Shown one piece after another: positions 53,513 to 64,000 of a DNA stretch of 64,000 nucleotides. Below the pieces are notes generated by a model. That model had not been told where the DNA came from, did not search any database, and saw only the letters and a list, made by a program, of their open reading frames with translations. This DNA comes from Streptomyces tuirus (GTDB lineage: Bacteria > Actinomycetota > Actinomycetes > Streptomycetales > Streptomycetaceae): positions 5,263,501 through 5,327,500 of the forward strand of contig JAGTPG010000002.1 of the NCBI GenBank assembly GCA_018195615.1, written 5' to 3'. Position numbers and translations under genes: made by a program. Within the stretch, counting starts at the first letter, position 1. Each line of letters begins with the position of its first letter.

Positions 53513-54749
53513 GCACGGCCGGTCCGCGCTCGGACGCTCCCGCCGGGCCGGCCCTTCCCGGGCGCCCGGCCAGGGTGATCGCCCGCAGCAGCCACTCGGC
53601 GGGCCCGTGCCGGAACCGCCGGCGCCACGCCGTGCTGAGAGCGAGCTGAAGCCCGTACACGGCGCACGCGAGCACCAGCACGGCAGCCGCTCCCACCTGC
53701 CCGTAGAGGGACAGGCCGTACGCCGTGGCCACGAACATCATGATCAGGGACTGCCCCAGGTAGTTCGTGAGCGCCAGGCGGCCCGCCGGGACGAACAGCC
53801 GCTGGATCCGGCCTGCCCACGACGAGTGCAGGAGGAGCAGCAGCGCGCAGGCGTAGGCGGCTGACAGGGCCGGTGCCGTCAGCATGCCGACTCCGATGCC
53901 CAGGAAGTGCCACCGGTCGTCCAGCGGCCCCTCCGCGGCGGAGGCGAAGAAGACGGCCCCCGGGGCTCCGACGGCCAGGCCGACGGCCGTGACCCGCCGC
54001 AGCCGGGAGCGATCCGTCGCGCCCGGTGCGAGCAGGCGCCGCTTCCCCGCGGCCAGGCCGAGGAGGAACGCGCCGAGCACACCCGGAGCCATGAGGAGAA
54101 CACCGAGCAGCGCGTCGGGCAGCCGGTCCAGGTTTTCCTGGACGACGGTGCCGGGATCGCCGCGGTAGGCGGCCACGGGCCGCGCGATCTGCCGGTGGGG
54201 GGCGGGCTCCTCGTCGTCCACCGTCGCGGCCAGCGCCCCCAGTCCGGTGAGGAAGACGACGTAGACCCCGTAGATCCAGACGGCGACGCGCACGGCGGTG
54301 GCCGGTCCGATCCGTCGGACGCACAGCAGGACCAGGCCGAGCAGGCCGTAGGTCAGCAGGATGTCGCCGCTGTACAGCACGACCGCGTGCGCCAGGCCGA
54401 GCAGCACAAGACCGAGGGACCGGCGCAGAAAGCGCGCGGTGGCGTTTGCGCCGTCCCGCTCGGCGGAGGCCTGTTGCAGGGTGAAGCTGTAGCCGAACAG
54501 GAACGAGAACAAGAGGTAGAACTTGAAGGAGGCCAGCGCCGTCACCAGCCAGACGGCGCCCTGGTCCCAGAGAGGCGCTCCCGGTCGGCGGATCCCCTCC
54601 GCGACGTAAGGGTCCATCATCTGGGAGCTGTTGACCACCAGGATGCCCAGCAGGGCGAAACCCCGCAGCGCGTCGACGGTGGGCAGCCGGCGGGGGCCTG
54701 CCGATGCCGGTAAGTCGTCCGCGGCCGTCCGGACGGGAGTCGTGTCCAC
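53505..54749 (-). CDS. DUF418 family membrane protein
   Basis: 414 aa, about ten membrane segments. The family N-terminus RLPTVDALRGFALLGILVVN and middle FLFGYSF, then the DUF418 domain ending with RLALTNYLGQSLIMMF and the C-terminal FRHGPAEWLLRAIT. GTG 54749 is chosen as the family-like start although GGAGGA is immediately adjacent; TTG 54767 is possible. Related to acyltransferase-like DUF418/YeiB proteins; function unknown. Confidence 0.85.
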   Translation of the reverse strand: MDTTPVRTAADDLPASAGPRRLPTVDALRGFALLGILVVNSSQMMDPYVAEGIRRPGAPLWDQGAVWLVTALASFKFYLLFSFLFGYSFTLQQASAERDGANATARFLRRSLGLVLLGLAHAVVLYSGDILLTYGLLGLVLLCVRRIGPATAVRVAVWIYGVYVVFLTGLGALAATVDDEEPAPHRQIARPVAAYRGDPGTVVQENLDRLPDALLGVLLMAPGVLGAFLLGLAAGKRRLLAPGATDRSRLRRVTAVGLAVGAPGAVFFASAAEGPLDDRWHFLGIGVGMLTAPALSAAYACALLLLLHSSWAGRIQRLFVPAGRLALTNYLGQSLIMMFVATAYGLSLYGQVGAAAVLVLACAVYGLQLALSTAWRRRFRHGPAEWLLRAITLAGRPGRAGPAGASERGPAVPT

Positions 54750-54907
54750 TCCTCCATCGTGTGGCAACAGGCCGGTGGGAGCGAGCGGATTCAGGGACGG
54801 ACCGGCTCGAAAGGGCGCTCGGGTGTGGGGGAGCCGTGTTGCGGAGCAGGTCCCGGCCGCGCATAGTTGCGCTGCGGAAGACGGCGAAACCGGGGGTGGG
54901 ATGGGCG

Positions 54908-55951
54908 ATGGCCGGGCACGGGGCCAAGGAGCATCCACACGGTGCTGACCGACTGTGCGAGGCCGGGGATCGCGTGTATTCCCGGGCCGTACGGCGGGGC
55001 CGCGTGTCGCGCCGGGACGCCGAACCGGTGCCCTGCCTGCTGGAACTCGCCCTGCTCCACCCGGATCCCGACGACATGGACTGGCTGGTGCCGACCTCCC
55101 CGCAGGAGGTCATGACCCGGCTGCTGCGCGGGATGTACGACGAGGTCAGCGCGAGTCAGAGGCGGGTGGGCTCGGCCGTGGCGGCCGTCGAGCGGTACGC
55201 CGGCCTCGGCAGCCAGGTGCGGCCGGCCCCGTCGGCGGGCGAGGGCTCGGCGATCCGGGTGCTGGACGGCCTCGCCCGGATCCAGGCCGCGATGGACGAG
55301 GCGACCCAGGCGTGCACGACCGAGGTGCTCACGGTGCAGCCCGGCGGCATCCGCCGGGAGGCGGAACTCTCCGAGGGCCTGCACCGGGCGCTGGCGCTGC
55401 GCGGCCGGGGTGTGCGGATGCGGGACCTGTACACCCACGTCGCCCGGCACGGGCAGGGGCTGCTCACGTATCTGGAGCTGATGGGCGACGCGGTGGAGGC
55501 GCGGACGCTGGACGAGGTGATCGACCGGCTGATCCTGTTCGACCGGACGGTGGCGTTCGTCCCCGCCAACACCGACCGCACGATGGCCCTCGAGCTGCGG
55601 CACCCCGCGATCGTCGAGTACCTCGTCACGGTCTTCGAGCGACTGTGGCGCCTCGCGATTCCCCTGACTGCCCCGCTGCCCGACACGGGCATCGAGGGCA
55701 TCTCCCATCGCGAGCAGTCGATCGCGGCCCTGCTGGCGGAGGGACACCAGGACGCGGTGATCGCGGAACGGCTGGGGATAAGCGTACGGACGTGCCGGGC
55801 GCACATCGCGCGGCTGTCGGAGACGCTGGGGGCGGCCAGCCGGACGCAGCTGGGCGTGCGCATCGCCCAGGCGGGCCTGGACGGCCCGCCGCGCGCGGCG
55901 GCTTCCCCGACCCTCAGCCTTCCTGATCAAGGATCCCGGACTGCCCGATGA
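54908..55951 (+). CDS. LuxR-type regulator A (with PLD-like N-terminal domain)
   Basis: 347 aa from ATG 54908. N-terminal part ADRLCEAGDRVYSRAVRRGR, ELALLHPDPDDMDWLVP; middle domain RIQAAMDEATQACTTEVLTV, GRGVRMRDLYTHVARHG, LILFDRTVAFVPANTDRTMA, a pattern of the phospholipase-D-like sensor found in TrmB-type and related regulators; C-terminal LuxR helix-turn-helix ISHREQSIAALLAEGHQD, AERLGISVRTCRAHIARLS. Its 3' end overlaps regulator C by 38 bp on the opposite strand. Confidence 0.82.
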   Translation: MAGHGAKEHPHGADRLCEAGDRVYSRAVRRGRVSRRDAEPVPCLLELALLHPDPDDMDWLVPTSPQEVMTRLLRGMYDEVSASQRRVGSAVAAVERYAGLGSQVRPAPSAGEGSAIRVLDGLARIQAAMDEATQACTTEVLTVQPGGIRREAELSEGLHRALALRGRGVRMRDLYTHVARHGQGLLTYLELMGDAVEARTLDEVIDRLILFDRTVAFVPANTDRTMALELRHPAIVEYLVTVFERLWRLAIPLTAPLPDTGIEGISHREQSIAALLAEGHQDAVIAERLGISVRTCRAHIARLSETLGAASRTQLGVRIAQAGLDGPPRAAASPTLSLPDQGSRTAR

Positions 55952-56899
55952 GGTAGCCCAGTTGGGCCCTGCTCCGACTGCCCAGCGTCGCGGCGAGCTT
56001 GGCGATGTGGACGCGGGCCGTGCGGATGTTCATACCGAGGCGGTCGGCGATGACGGCGTCGGTGTGGCCTTCGACGAGGAGGGCGGCGATGGCGTGCTGG
56101 CGGGGGGTGATGCCGTCGCGGGAGGGCCGTGGGGCGGCTTCGGGATACATGGGGGTGGCCAGGCGCCAGAGGCGGTCGAAGGTGGTGGCGAGGTGGTCCA
56201 CGATGGCCGGGTGCCGGATCTCCAGGGCGAGTGCGCCGTCCTTGTCGGCCGGGACGAAGGCCACCGTGCGGTCGACGATGATGAGGCGGTCGGGGACTTC
56301 GTCCAGTGAGCGCACCTCGATGTCGCCCTTCAGCCGCTCGCAACGGGCGGCGATGATCGGGAAGTGGCGCAGCGTGTGCGGGTACAGGGTGCGGATGCGG
56401 CAGCCGCGGTCCAGCGCGGCCTGGTCGCGCCCGAGGGACGCGGCGTCGGCGACCTGACCGCGTTCGCCGGTGAGTCCGGCGCGGGGCTGGACGGTGACCA
56501 GTTCCTCGGAGGCGTCGGCCATGGCGGCGGTGATGGCCCGGTTGATCAGATCCGTGCCCTTGAGCAGCTGGATCGTGCGGGTGCCGGTGGCCACGGGATG
56601 CGGGTCGGCGATCCGCATGAGCGGGTCGAACGTCTCGGCCAGCCGTGCCTCACGCCGCCGTTCGCTCGCGATCCGCTCCCCTGACGTCCGCAGCAGCCGG
56701 TGCAGCGCGACGACCGGGGCGACGGGCTCCAGCCGGATCGGGTCGTCGACGGCGGGGTGCAACAGACCCAGGCCGACGAGACAGGGGCGGCGTGAGCGTC
56801 CTCGGCCGGCAGCTGCCCCTGGCGCAGGGCCCGTTCGTACAGCTCCGTGCCGACGGAGCACAGGTCCTCCGTCCCGTGCTCGCGGTGCGGCGCGCTCAC
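55914..56899 (-). CDS. LuxR-type regulator C (apparent frameshift)
   Basis: About 328 aa, same layout as regulators A and B. N-terminus HGTEDLCSVGTELYERALRQ, then a lost base at the G run 56784-56787; corrected, LVGLGLLHPAVDDPIRLEP follows. Sensor part TDLINRAITAAMADASEELV, VDRTVAFVPADKDGALALE; helix-turn-helix ITPRQHAIAALLVEGHTD, ADRLGMNIRTARVHIAKLA. GTG 56899 overlaps the stop of regulator B, so B and C form an operon. Confidence 0.78.
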
Positions 56900-57924
56900 T
56901 CCGGCGCTCCCTCCCGCTCCAGGATCCCCGACTGTGCGATGAGATAGCCGAGTTGGGCGCGGCTGCCGCTGCCCAGCAGCGAGGCCAGCTTGGCGATGTG
57001 GGCCCGGCAGGTGCGCACGTTCATACCCAGGCGGCGGGCGATGGCCTCGTCGACGTGGCCCTCGACGAGGAGTTTGGCTATGGAGTACTGGATCTCCGTT
57101 ATGCCGTCCGGCGCGATTTCGTAGGGAGTGGTCTCGCTCAGCGGAACCGCTCGGTTCCACATGAACTCGAACACCTTGATCAGGTAGCGGATGATCCCCG
57201 GGTGCCGCAGCTCCAGCGCGACCTGCTGGTCGTCGCGGGTGGGGATGAACGCGACGCTCTCGTCGCAGATGATCAGACGCTCCACGAGCTCGTCGATCGT
57301 GCGGTACTCCGCCTTGCCGTCGGCGAGCCGGGCGGAGTAGGCCAGCTGCTCCGGGTTGTACCGGGCGGTGTGCTGGTACACGGTGCGGATCCGCACACCA
57401 CGTTCTATCAATGGCCTGTCGCGCTTCATCCCTTGCAGGAGACTGCGCTCGGACACACGGTCGCTCGGTTGCAGCGTGAGCATCTCGTTCTGGCACTGGG
57501 CCGTGGCCGCGTTCAGCGCCACGTTGATCCGCTCACCGCCCTCGAGGACGGTGATGGAGTCGCTGGTCGTGGCCATCTGGGCGCCGAGGGCCATGAAGGG
57601 CTGAAAGGTCTCCGCGAGGCCGATCGCCCGTCGCCTGCGGTCCGCTATCTCCTGTTCCAGAGGGTTGAGCTGCCGGGAGAGGGCCACTACGGGGGGAACC
57701 GGGCGGAGCCAGGTCGGATCGTCGGGGTCGGGATGGAGCAGAGCCAGCTCGATCAGGCAGGGGGCGGGGTCGGCGTCCTTGCGCGCCAGACGTCCGGCGC
57801 GCAGGGCGATGGTGTAAAGGCGGCCACCTTCCTCGCACAACTCGGTAATCGGATGGGGATGTGTCGCATTAGCCTGATTCGATCCCAAATCTCCACCCCC
57901 AGGGTCCTGAACATGCAGGAACAT
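56896..57924 (-). CDS. LuxR-type regulator B (with PLD-like N-terminal domain)
   Basis: 342 aa from ATG 57924 (no strong ribosome site; a TTG a few codons on is possible). LCEEGGRLYTIALRAGRLAR, ELALLHPDPDDPTWLRP, GGERINVALNAATAQCQNEM, ICDESVAFIPTRDDQQVALE, and helix-turn-helix ITEIQYSIAKLLVEGHVDEA with ARRLGMNVRTCRAHIAKLA. Divergent from the exported peptide gene at 58000 with 75 bp between starts, so one regulatory region can serve both. Confidence 0.82.
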   Translation of the reverse strand: MFLHVQDPGGGDLGSNQANATHPHPITELCEEGGRLYTIALRAGRLARKDADPAPCLIELALLHPDPDDPTWLRPVPPVVALSRQLNPLEQEIADRRRRAIGLAETFQPFMALGAQMATTSDSITVLEGGERINVALNAATAQCQNEMLTLQPSDRVSERSLLQGMKRDRPLIERGVRIRTVYQHTARYNPEQLAYSARLADGKAEYRTIDELVERLIICDESVAFIPTRDDQQVALELRHPGIIRYLIKVFEFMWNRAVPLSETTPYEIAPDGITEIQYSIAKLLVEGHVDEAIARRLGMNVRTCRAHIAKLASLLGSGSRAQLGYLIAQSGILEREGAPE

Positions 57925-57999
57925 GATGCATCGATTGTGTGGCCATGACGTGCCCGAATGAGCCATCGTCGTACCTGACGGGGAAAAGGGGACCTTCAA

Positions 58000-58212
58000 G
58001 TGAGGACGAAGCCGACTATGTGCAGCAGAATGCTTCGCTCGGTGCTTGTCGCCGCCTTCTCCGTCGCCGCGGCCCTGGGTGCACTCGGGGGCTTCTCCGA
58101 TGTGAAGGACGAGGTGCGGGCGAACAGCGTCTGGCCTTCGGTGGCGGTGAACGCCGACGCCGGCAGCAGTGGAAACTCCGTGGGTTCCGGTGCTGACGAG
58201 GCCGGGAGCTGA
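58000..58212 (+). CDS. Small exported peptide, 70 aa
   Basis: GTG 58000 after AAAAGGGG. Basic N-region with MLRSVLVAAFSVAAALGALG as hydrophobic core of a signal peptide, then an acidic mature part ending in a Gly/Ser-rich tail (SSGNSVGSGADEAGS). Processing would leave a peptide of about 35 residues. Divergent from LuxR gene B and directly followed by a Rieske-gene remnant. Could be a signal, a modified-peptide precursor or a wall peptide; no family recognised. Confidence 0.6.
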   Translation: MRTKPTMCSRMLRSVLVAAFSVAAALGALGGFSDVKDEVRANSVWPSVAVNADAGSSGNSVGSGADEAGS

Positions 58213-58214
58213 CC

Positions 58215-58549
58215 GTGACCACTCCACCCGACGACCGCTCCTTCCGCCGCGAGATGGCCACCGCCTACCGCTCCGGCTGGCACTTCATCGACCTGGTCAC
58301 CGCCATCCCCCACAACGGTGACTCGCTGATGGTGACCGTGTTCGGAGAGCCGGTCGTCGTCACGCGGGACGAGGACGGAGACGTACGGGCGTACCGGTGC
58401 CTGCGGCGGCCTCGGGGGCGCCGCAGCCCGTGCGATGTGCCGTGCGGTACGGAATGATCTTTGTGAACCTGGACCAGCGGGACCACCAGCAGGTGGAGGC
58501 CGACTCCCCTGCCCCGAGGACCATCTCTGCCACCCCCCGCAGTGCCTGA
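58215..58549 (+). pseudogene. Rieske-type oxygenase/ferredoxin gene remnant
   Basis: The start MTTPPDDRSFRREMATAYRSG, WHFIDLVTAIPHNGDSLMV, TVFGEPVVVTRDEDGDVRAY is the N-terminus of a Rieske [2Fe-2S] protein, but the CxH and CxxH cluster ligands are missing. After a frame change, YGMIFVNLDQRDHQQVE matches the region beyond the cluster in ring-hydroxylating proteins. An internal deletion removed the cluster-binding core. It lies 2 bp after the exported peptide gene. Confidence 0.68.
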
Positions 58550-58591
58550 CGCGATTCCCCCGTCGTAAAAGATCGCTCAGGTGCTTCCCCC

Positions 58592-58632
58592 GCAGCGGCG
58601 TCACCGTGACCTGAACACGGTGACGCCGCTGC
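58592..58632. terminator. Terminator downstream of the peptide/Rieske unit
   Basis: A 17-bp perfect stem GCAGCGGCGTCACCGTG with its complement, 7-nt loop, followed by a short T run; sits between convergent units. Confidence 0.8.
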
Positions 58633-58715
58633 AGTTTCTGGCGACATTTCCGGGTATCGCCGCAGTCGGGGTGTGGCCGGAACCAGTCGATCACCGGTGT
58701 GGATGTTCACATCGG

Positions 58716-59132
58716 TCAACCTCTCCCCATGGCTCGCGTCAGCTCTATCTCGATCACCACGCGCGACGGGTTCGGCGACGGAGTCCTGCCGTAGCGCTCC
58801 GCGTAGCGCCGCTCCGCCTCCGCGACCCGGTCCGGGTCGCTGTGGACGAAGGCCCGGCCCTCCAGCGTCGCCCACCGGCGGCCCTCCATCTGGCAGACGG
58901 CGACCGCCGCCCCCTGCTCCCCGGCGGCCAGCACATGCCGCGCCTTCGCGCTCGCCTTGTTGGTGATCACCCGAGCCAGACGGGCCGCGGGATCGTATGT
59001 GACCCCGACGGGTACTACGTGCGGAGTGCCGTCCGGGCGGGGAGTCGTCAGGGTGCACACATGCCGTTCCCGCCAGAAGCTGAGGTACGACGGGTCGGGA
59101 GCGCCCGGATCAACGGAGTACTTGGTCGCCAT
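58716..59132 (-). CDS. PPOX-class flavin/F420-dependent oxidoreductase
   Basis: 138 aa, split-barrel fold. SYLSFWRERHVCTLTTPRPD, GTPHVVPVGVTYDPA, ITNKASAKARHVLAAGEQGA, VAVCQMEGRRWATLEGRAFV are typical of the short F420- or FMN-binding proteins of actinomycetes. ATG 59132. Divergent from clpB; the HAIR site lies 40 bp upstream of its start, so heat-shock control could reach it. Confidence 0.82.
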   Translation of the reverse strand: MATKYSVDPGAPDPSYLSFWRERHVCTLTTPRPDGTPHVVPVGVTYDPAARLARVITNKASAKARHVLAAGEQGAAVAVCQMEGRRWATLEGRAFVHSDPDRVAEAERRYAERYGRTPSPNPSRVVIEIELTRAMGRG

Positions 59133-59171
59133 GGGACGGAACTTAGCCCCTCCGCCCCTCCCGGAATCGGC

Positions 59172-59192
59172 CTTGAGTGGAATAGACTCAAC
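59172..59192. promoter_or_regulatory. HAIR site (HspR operator) of clpB
   Basis: CTTGAGT-N7-ACTCAAC, one mismatch to consensus, 79 bp upstream of the clpB start. Confidence 0.92.
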
Positions 59193-59271
59193 TTTGTGCA
59201 CGTTGACCGAGTCAGTCTGACTGCCCTGTGGGACGTGGCACGCAGCTTCACGCAAGGAGGAGAACGCGAAC

Positions 59272-61869
<2,598 letters not shown>

Positions 61870-61891
61870 CCGGCCGCTCACGCCCTGACGA

Positions 61892-61922
61892 CGGCCCGCC
61901 CCGCACTTCACGGGGCGGGCCG
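61892..61922 (+). terminator. clpB terminator
   Basis: A 12-bp GC-only stem (CGGCCCGCCCCG with its complement), loop CACTTCA, 23 bp after the clpB stop. Confidence 0.8.
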
Positions 61923-62702
61923 CCGCATGCCCTGCTCGGGCGAACCGGCCGGGTCGGCGGTGGGCGGCGGGTGAGCCGACCGGGTCGGCGGTCACCGGCG
62001 GGCCGCCGGACGATGACGGTCGCGCGGTGGCAGGCGGCGACGAGGGCGATGGCGCACGCCAGGACGGCGGGCTTCTCCTCGTCGGCCGCTTCGGCGTCGG
62101 GGTGTCTCGGGTGCCTCGCGTGCCTCGGGTGTCTCGTTCCGAACTCAGGCGGGCACGCTCGGCCTCGGTGAACACGATGGCCTCCCGCCGGGCCGGGACG
62201 AGCGGCTGCGGCCGCACACGAGGTATTCGGCCAACTCGGTGCTCCCGCCCTGCACCCCGCACCCTTCCGCTTTCACGGCATCTTCACGATTCCGGGCATG
62301 AGTCGAACGGTCATTCGCATCCAGCTGCCGATTCCGCTCAGGGGGGCGGTTCTCAGCCACGTGTCTTCGGCCCTCTGTCGGGCGTGTTGCCCCTGTGCCT
62401 AGAGTGACCGGGCGCCCAGTGAAGTGGACCTGACCAGTCCGGCCTGGGGCGTTGACCATTCACGGGGGATTCATCGATGCACGTCGTCCTGCGCGCCTTC
62501 ACGCCGCCGCCTGTCCGCTGACGGGGAGAGACCACAACGCGGCACGCGCCGGCACACCGGCGGCTCCCGCACCCTTTCCCGCTTCGGCGAGACCGCGTTT
62601 TCCGGTCCACCGGCCGACGTTCCGTCCGCACAGGTGACCAGCCCCCGGCCGGTGCTCTGCCCGGCCCTCGCGTGTACCCACTCGAGCTCAGAAGGAATGC
62701 CC
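61923..62702. other. Stretch without an intact gene after clpB
   Basis: A short minus-strand piece ending near 62179 reads VFTEAERARLSSE, like the N-terminus of nucleotidyltransferase-type proteins, but it degenerates at once into a repeat of cgaggcacc-type units (62098-62136). The rest shows no supported gene on either strand. Confidence 0.4.
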
Positions 62703-63230
62703 ATGCGCAAGATCCTGACCGCAGCCGGCCTCACCTCGTCCGCCGTCGCGCTCGGCGTGCTGTTCGCCGGCCCGGCGGCCGCCTGGACGGCCTCGTCCCA
62801 GTTCGATGTCGTCTTCCCCGGCCAGAAGCCGCAGACGACCTACTACGTCGAGACCACCGGCGCGAACACGACGTCGAGCGGCAACATGACCGGGAAGTCG
62901 GTGCTCTACTGGCAGCTCGGCGTCGACCAGGTGATCGACGGCTCGAAGCGGTTCACCAGTTTCAAGATCACGACGCGGATCGAGGCCCGCCTCGGCACGT
63001 CCGGCGTGGACGAGGTCATGACCAAGAAGACCTGCGACATGACCGAGGTCGTCAACAACCACTACGCGTGGTCCTACGACTCTCCGGAGAACACCTGCGT
63101 CGCTCCGTCCACCACCTACGACGGTGAGCTGTGGTGGTCGTCGGACGCCACGGTCGTCTACGACATCGAGGGGGACGGCAAGGGCGCCATCACCCAGGAG
63201 CTCCAGGGCACCAGGCTGGTCCACGGCTGA
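62703..63230 (+). CDS. Secreted protein of unknown function, 175 aa
   Basis: Signal peptide MRKILTAAGLTSSAVALGVL... ending AGPAAAWT, mature part of about 145 aa with two cysteines (KKTCDMTEV, PENTCVAPS) that may form a disulfide, and many aromatic residues (WTASSQFDVVF, VLYWQLGVDQVI, YDGELWWSSDATVVYDI). GAAGGA upstream of ATG 62703. I do not recognise the family. It precedes another secreted protein by 46 bp and may share its transcript. Confidence 0.7.
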   Translation: MRKILTAAGLTSSAVALGVLFAGPAAAWTASSQFDVVFPGQKPQTTYYVETTGANTTSSGNMTGKSVLYWQLGVDQVIDGSKRFTSFKITTRIEARLGTSGVDEVMTKKTCDMTEVVNNHYAWSYDSPENTCVAPSTTYDGELWWSSDATVVYDIEGDGKGAITQELQGTRLVHG

Positions 63231-63276
63231 CCGCGGAACCCGTCACGCCCCGACGACACCACCCCGGAGAACTGAC

Positions 63277-63960
63277 GTGATACGCAGATCGCTGACGGCC
63301 GCCCTCGCCGCCACGGCCTCGGCCACCGTGCTCGTGCTCACCAGCGGCACGGTGGTGCACGCGGGCGAGGAGCCCATCGCCGAGCCGTCGGTCACCGCCA
63401 CGCCGGCCGGCGAAGCACCGGCGAACCCCGTGATCGCCGAGTACAACGGGCGGGAGATCAACCTCGCCGAATCGTGGGAGGGCGCAGACAGCTGCACCGA
63501 GCTGCCCAGCGGTGAGGTGCACTGCTACGACTCCGACGCCGAGGCGCTGGCGGACCCCGAGCTGCCCGCCGAGATCCGCGAGCAGACGCTGAAGGCCGCC
63601 GCCGCTCCGGCCGGGGCCCGGGCGGCGGCCGCGCCGCCCGCCCGGTGCGTCGCCGACTACTGGTGCCTGTACATGAAGGTCGGCTACAAGGGCCGACTCC
63701 TGCGGCTGCACTCCGACGGCAAGAAGGACCTCGCGGAGTGGGGCTGCCGGGACAAGCTGAGCGCCGTGTACTACTGGGTCGGCCGCTACTCGGTCAACTA
63801 CGGCGACGCGAAGATCACCGACCTGCGCTCCTGGCCCGTCGAGGACCGGGTCCGGCGGCTCGACCCGCCGGGTGGCTGGTCCGACTTCACCAACCTCGAC
63901 TACCCGGGCGGCGGGCACTGGAACAACAAGGTCGACATCTTCGAGGTCCGGCGCGCCTGA
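63277..63960 (+). CDS. Secreted peptidase-inhibitor I36-like (beta/gamma-crystallin fold) protein
   Basis: 227 aa from GTG 63277 (GGAGA upstream). Signal peptide RSLTAALAATASATVLVLTS, a propeptide-like acidic stretch, and a C-terminal domain CVADYWCLYMKVGYKGRLLR, LAEWGCRDKLSAVYYWVG, YPGGGHWNNKVDIFEVRRA. The paired cysteines and Greek-key pattern fit the I36 inhibitor/crystallin family (SMI-type metalloprotease inhibitors of Streptomyces). Inhibitory activity is unproven. Confidence 0.72.
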   Translation: MIRRSLTAALAATASATVLVLTSGTVVHAGEEPIAEPSVTATPAGEAPANPVIAEYNGREINLAESWEGADSCTELPSGEVHCYDSDAEALADPELPAEIREQTLKAAAAPAGARAAAAPPARCVADYWCLYMKVGYKGRLLRLHSDGKKDLAEWGCRDKLSAVYYWVGRYSVNYGDAKITDLRSWPVEDRVRRLDPPGGWSDFTNLDYPGGGHWNNKVDIFEVRRA

Positions 63961-64000
63961 CAGGTGCGCCGAGGCTCAGGGGAGGTACCCGGTGTTCCCG

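Overview
The window is high-GC DNA with GTG and TTG starts, GGAGG-type ribosome sites, a dcd gene, a dnaK-grpE-dnaJ-hspR operon and a clpB gene carrying HspR (HAIR) operators, and a pSAM2-type integrative element. This points to a Streptomyces chromosome, mostly core, with accessory blocks inserted.

Region by region. (1) 1-7227 is an iron-controlled locus: two DmdR/IdeR-type iron boxes lie between a leftward pair (Fe(II)/2-oxoglutarate oxygenase, then an ornithine-cyclodeaminase/SbnB-like enzyme running off the left edge) and a rightward Dpp-type ABC importer. (2) 7376-8172 is a broken TauE/SafE permease. (3) 8527-21869 is a 13.3 kb actinomycete integrative and conjugative element (AICE) in the 3' end of a tRNA-Gly(CCC) gene, bounded by a 49-bp direct repeat. 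It carries cargo on the left (LecA-like lectin, phosphotransferase fragment, unknown protein, DUF1152 protein), two GntR-type regulators with two separate operator families, an FtsK-type transfer protein, a spread-gene run, RepSA-like initiator, excisionase and integrase. (4) 22166-24545 is core: small zinc-ribbon protein, dCTP deaminase, phosphoribosyltransferase, Yip1 membrane protein. (5) 24713-32536 is a family of five consecutive, same-strand secreted FG-GAP (integrin-like beta-propeller) proteins. (6) 32806-36751 has a multidomain SpoIIE-type phosphatase, a CPBP membrane protease and two gene remnants. (7) 44024 down to 36788 is a six-gene leftward cluster (ferredoxin, 2OG-Fe(II) dioxygenase, TIM-barrel isomerase, SHMT-like PLP enzyme, fused double ATP-grasp ligase, MFS exporter) that looks like an uncharacterised amino-acid or peptide natural-product pathway. 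(8) 44249-47832 has a membrane Fe-S oxidoreductase and a WecA/MraY-family transferase. (9) 47835-52186 is the heat-shock operon. (10) 52403-59132 has an orphan sugar-binding lipoprotein, a DUF418 protein, three related LuxR-type regulators, a small exported peptide, a Rieske remnant and a flavin/F420-type oxidoreductase. (11) 59172-63960 has clpB with its HAIR site and two secreted proteins.

A caution for the whole window: at least twelve apparent single-base losses, almost all in short G or C runs, break otherwise well-conserved reading frames (ABC ATPase x3, HATPase, FG-GAP protein, phosphatase, CPBP protease, MFS x2, ATP-grasp, dioxygenase, LuxR). This pattern is more like sequencing error than gene decay, so I list those as frameshifted CDS. 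TauE/SafE, APH, RibD-like, UTRA and Rieske pieces are missing real sequence and are listed as pseudogenes.
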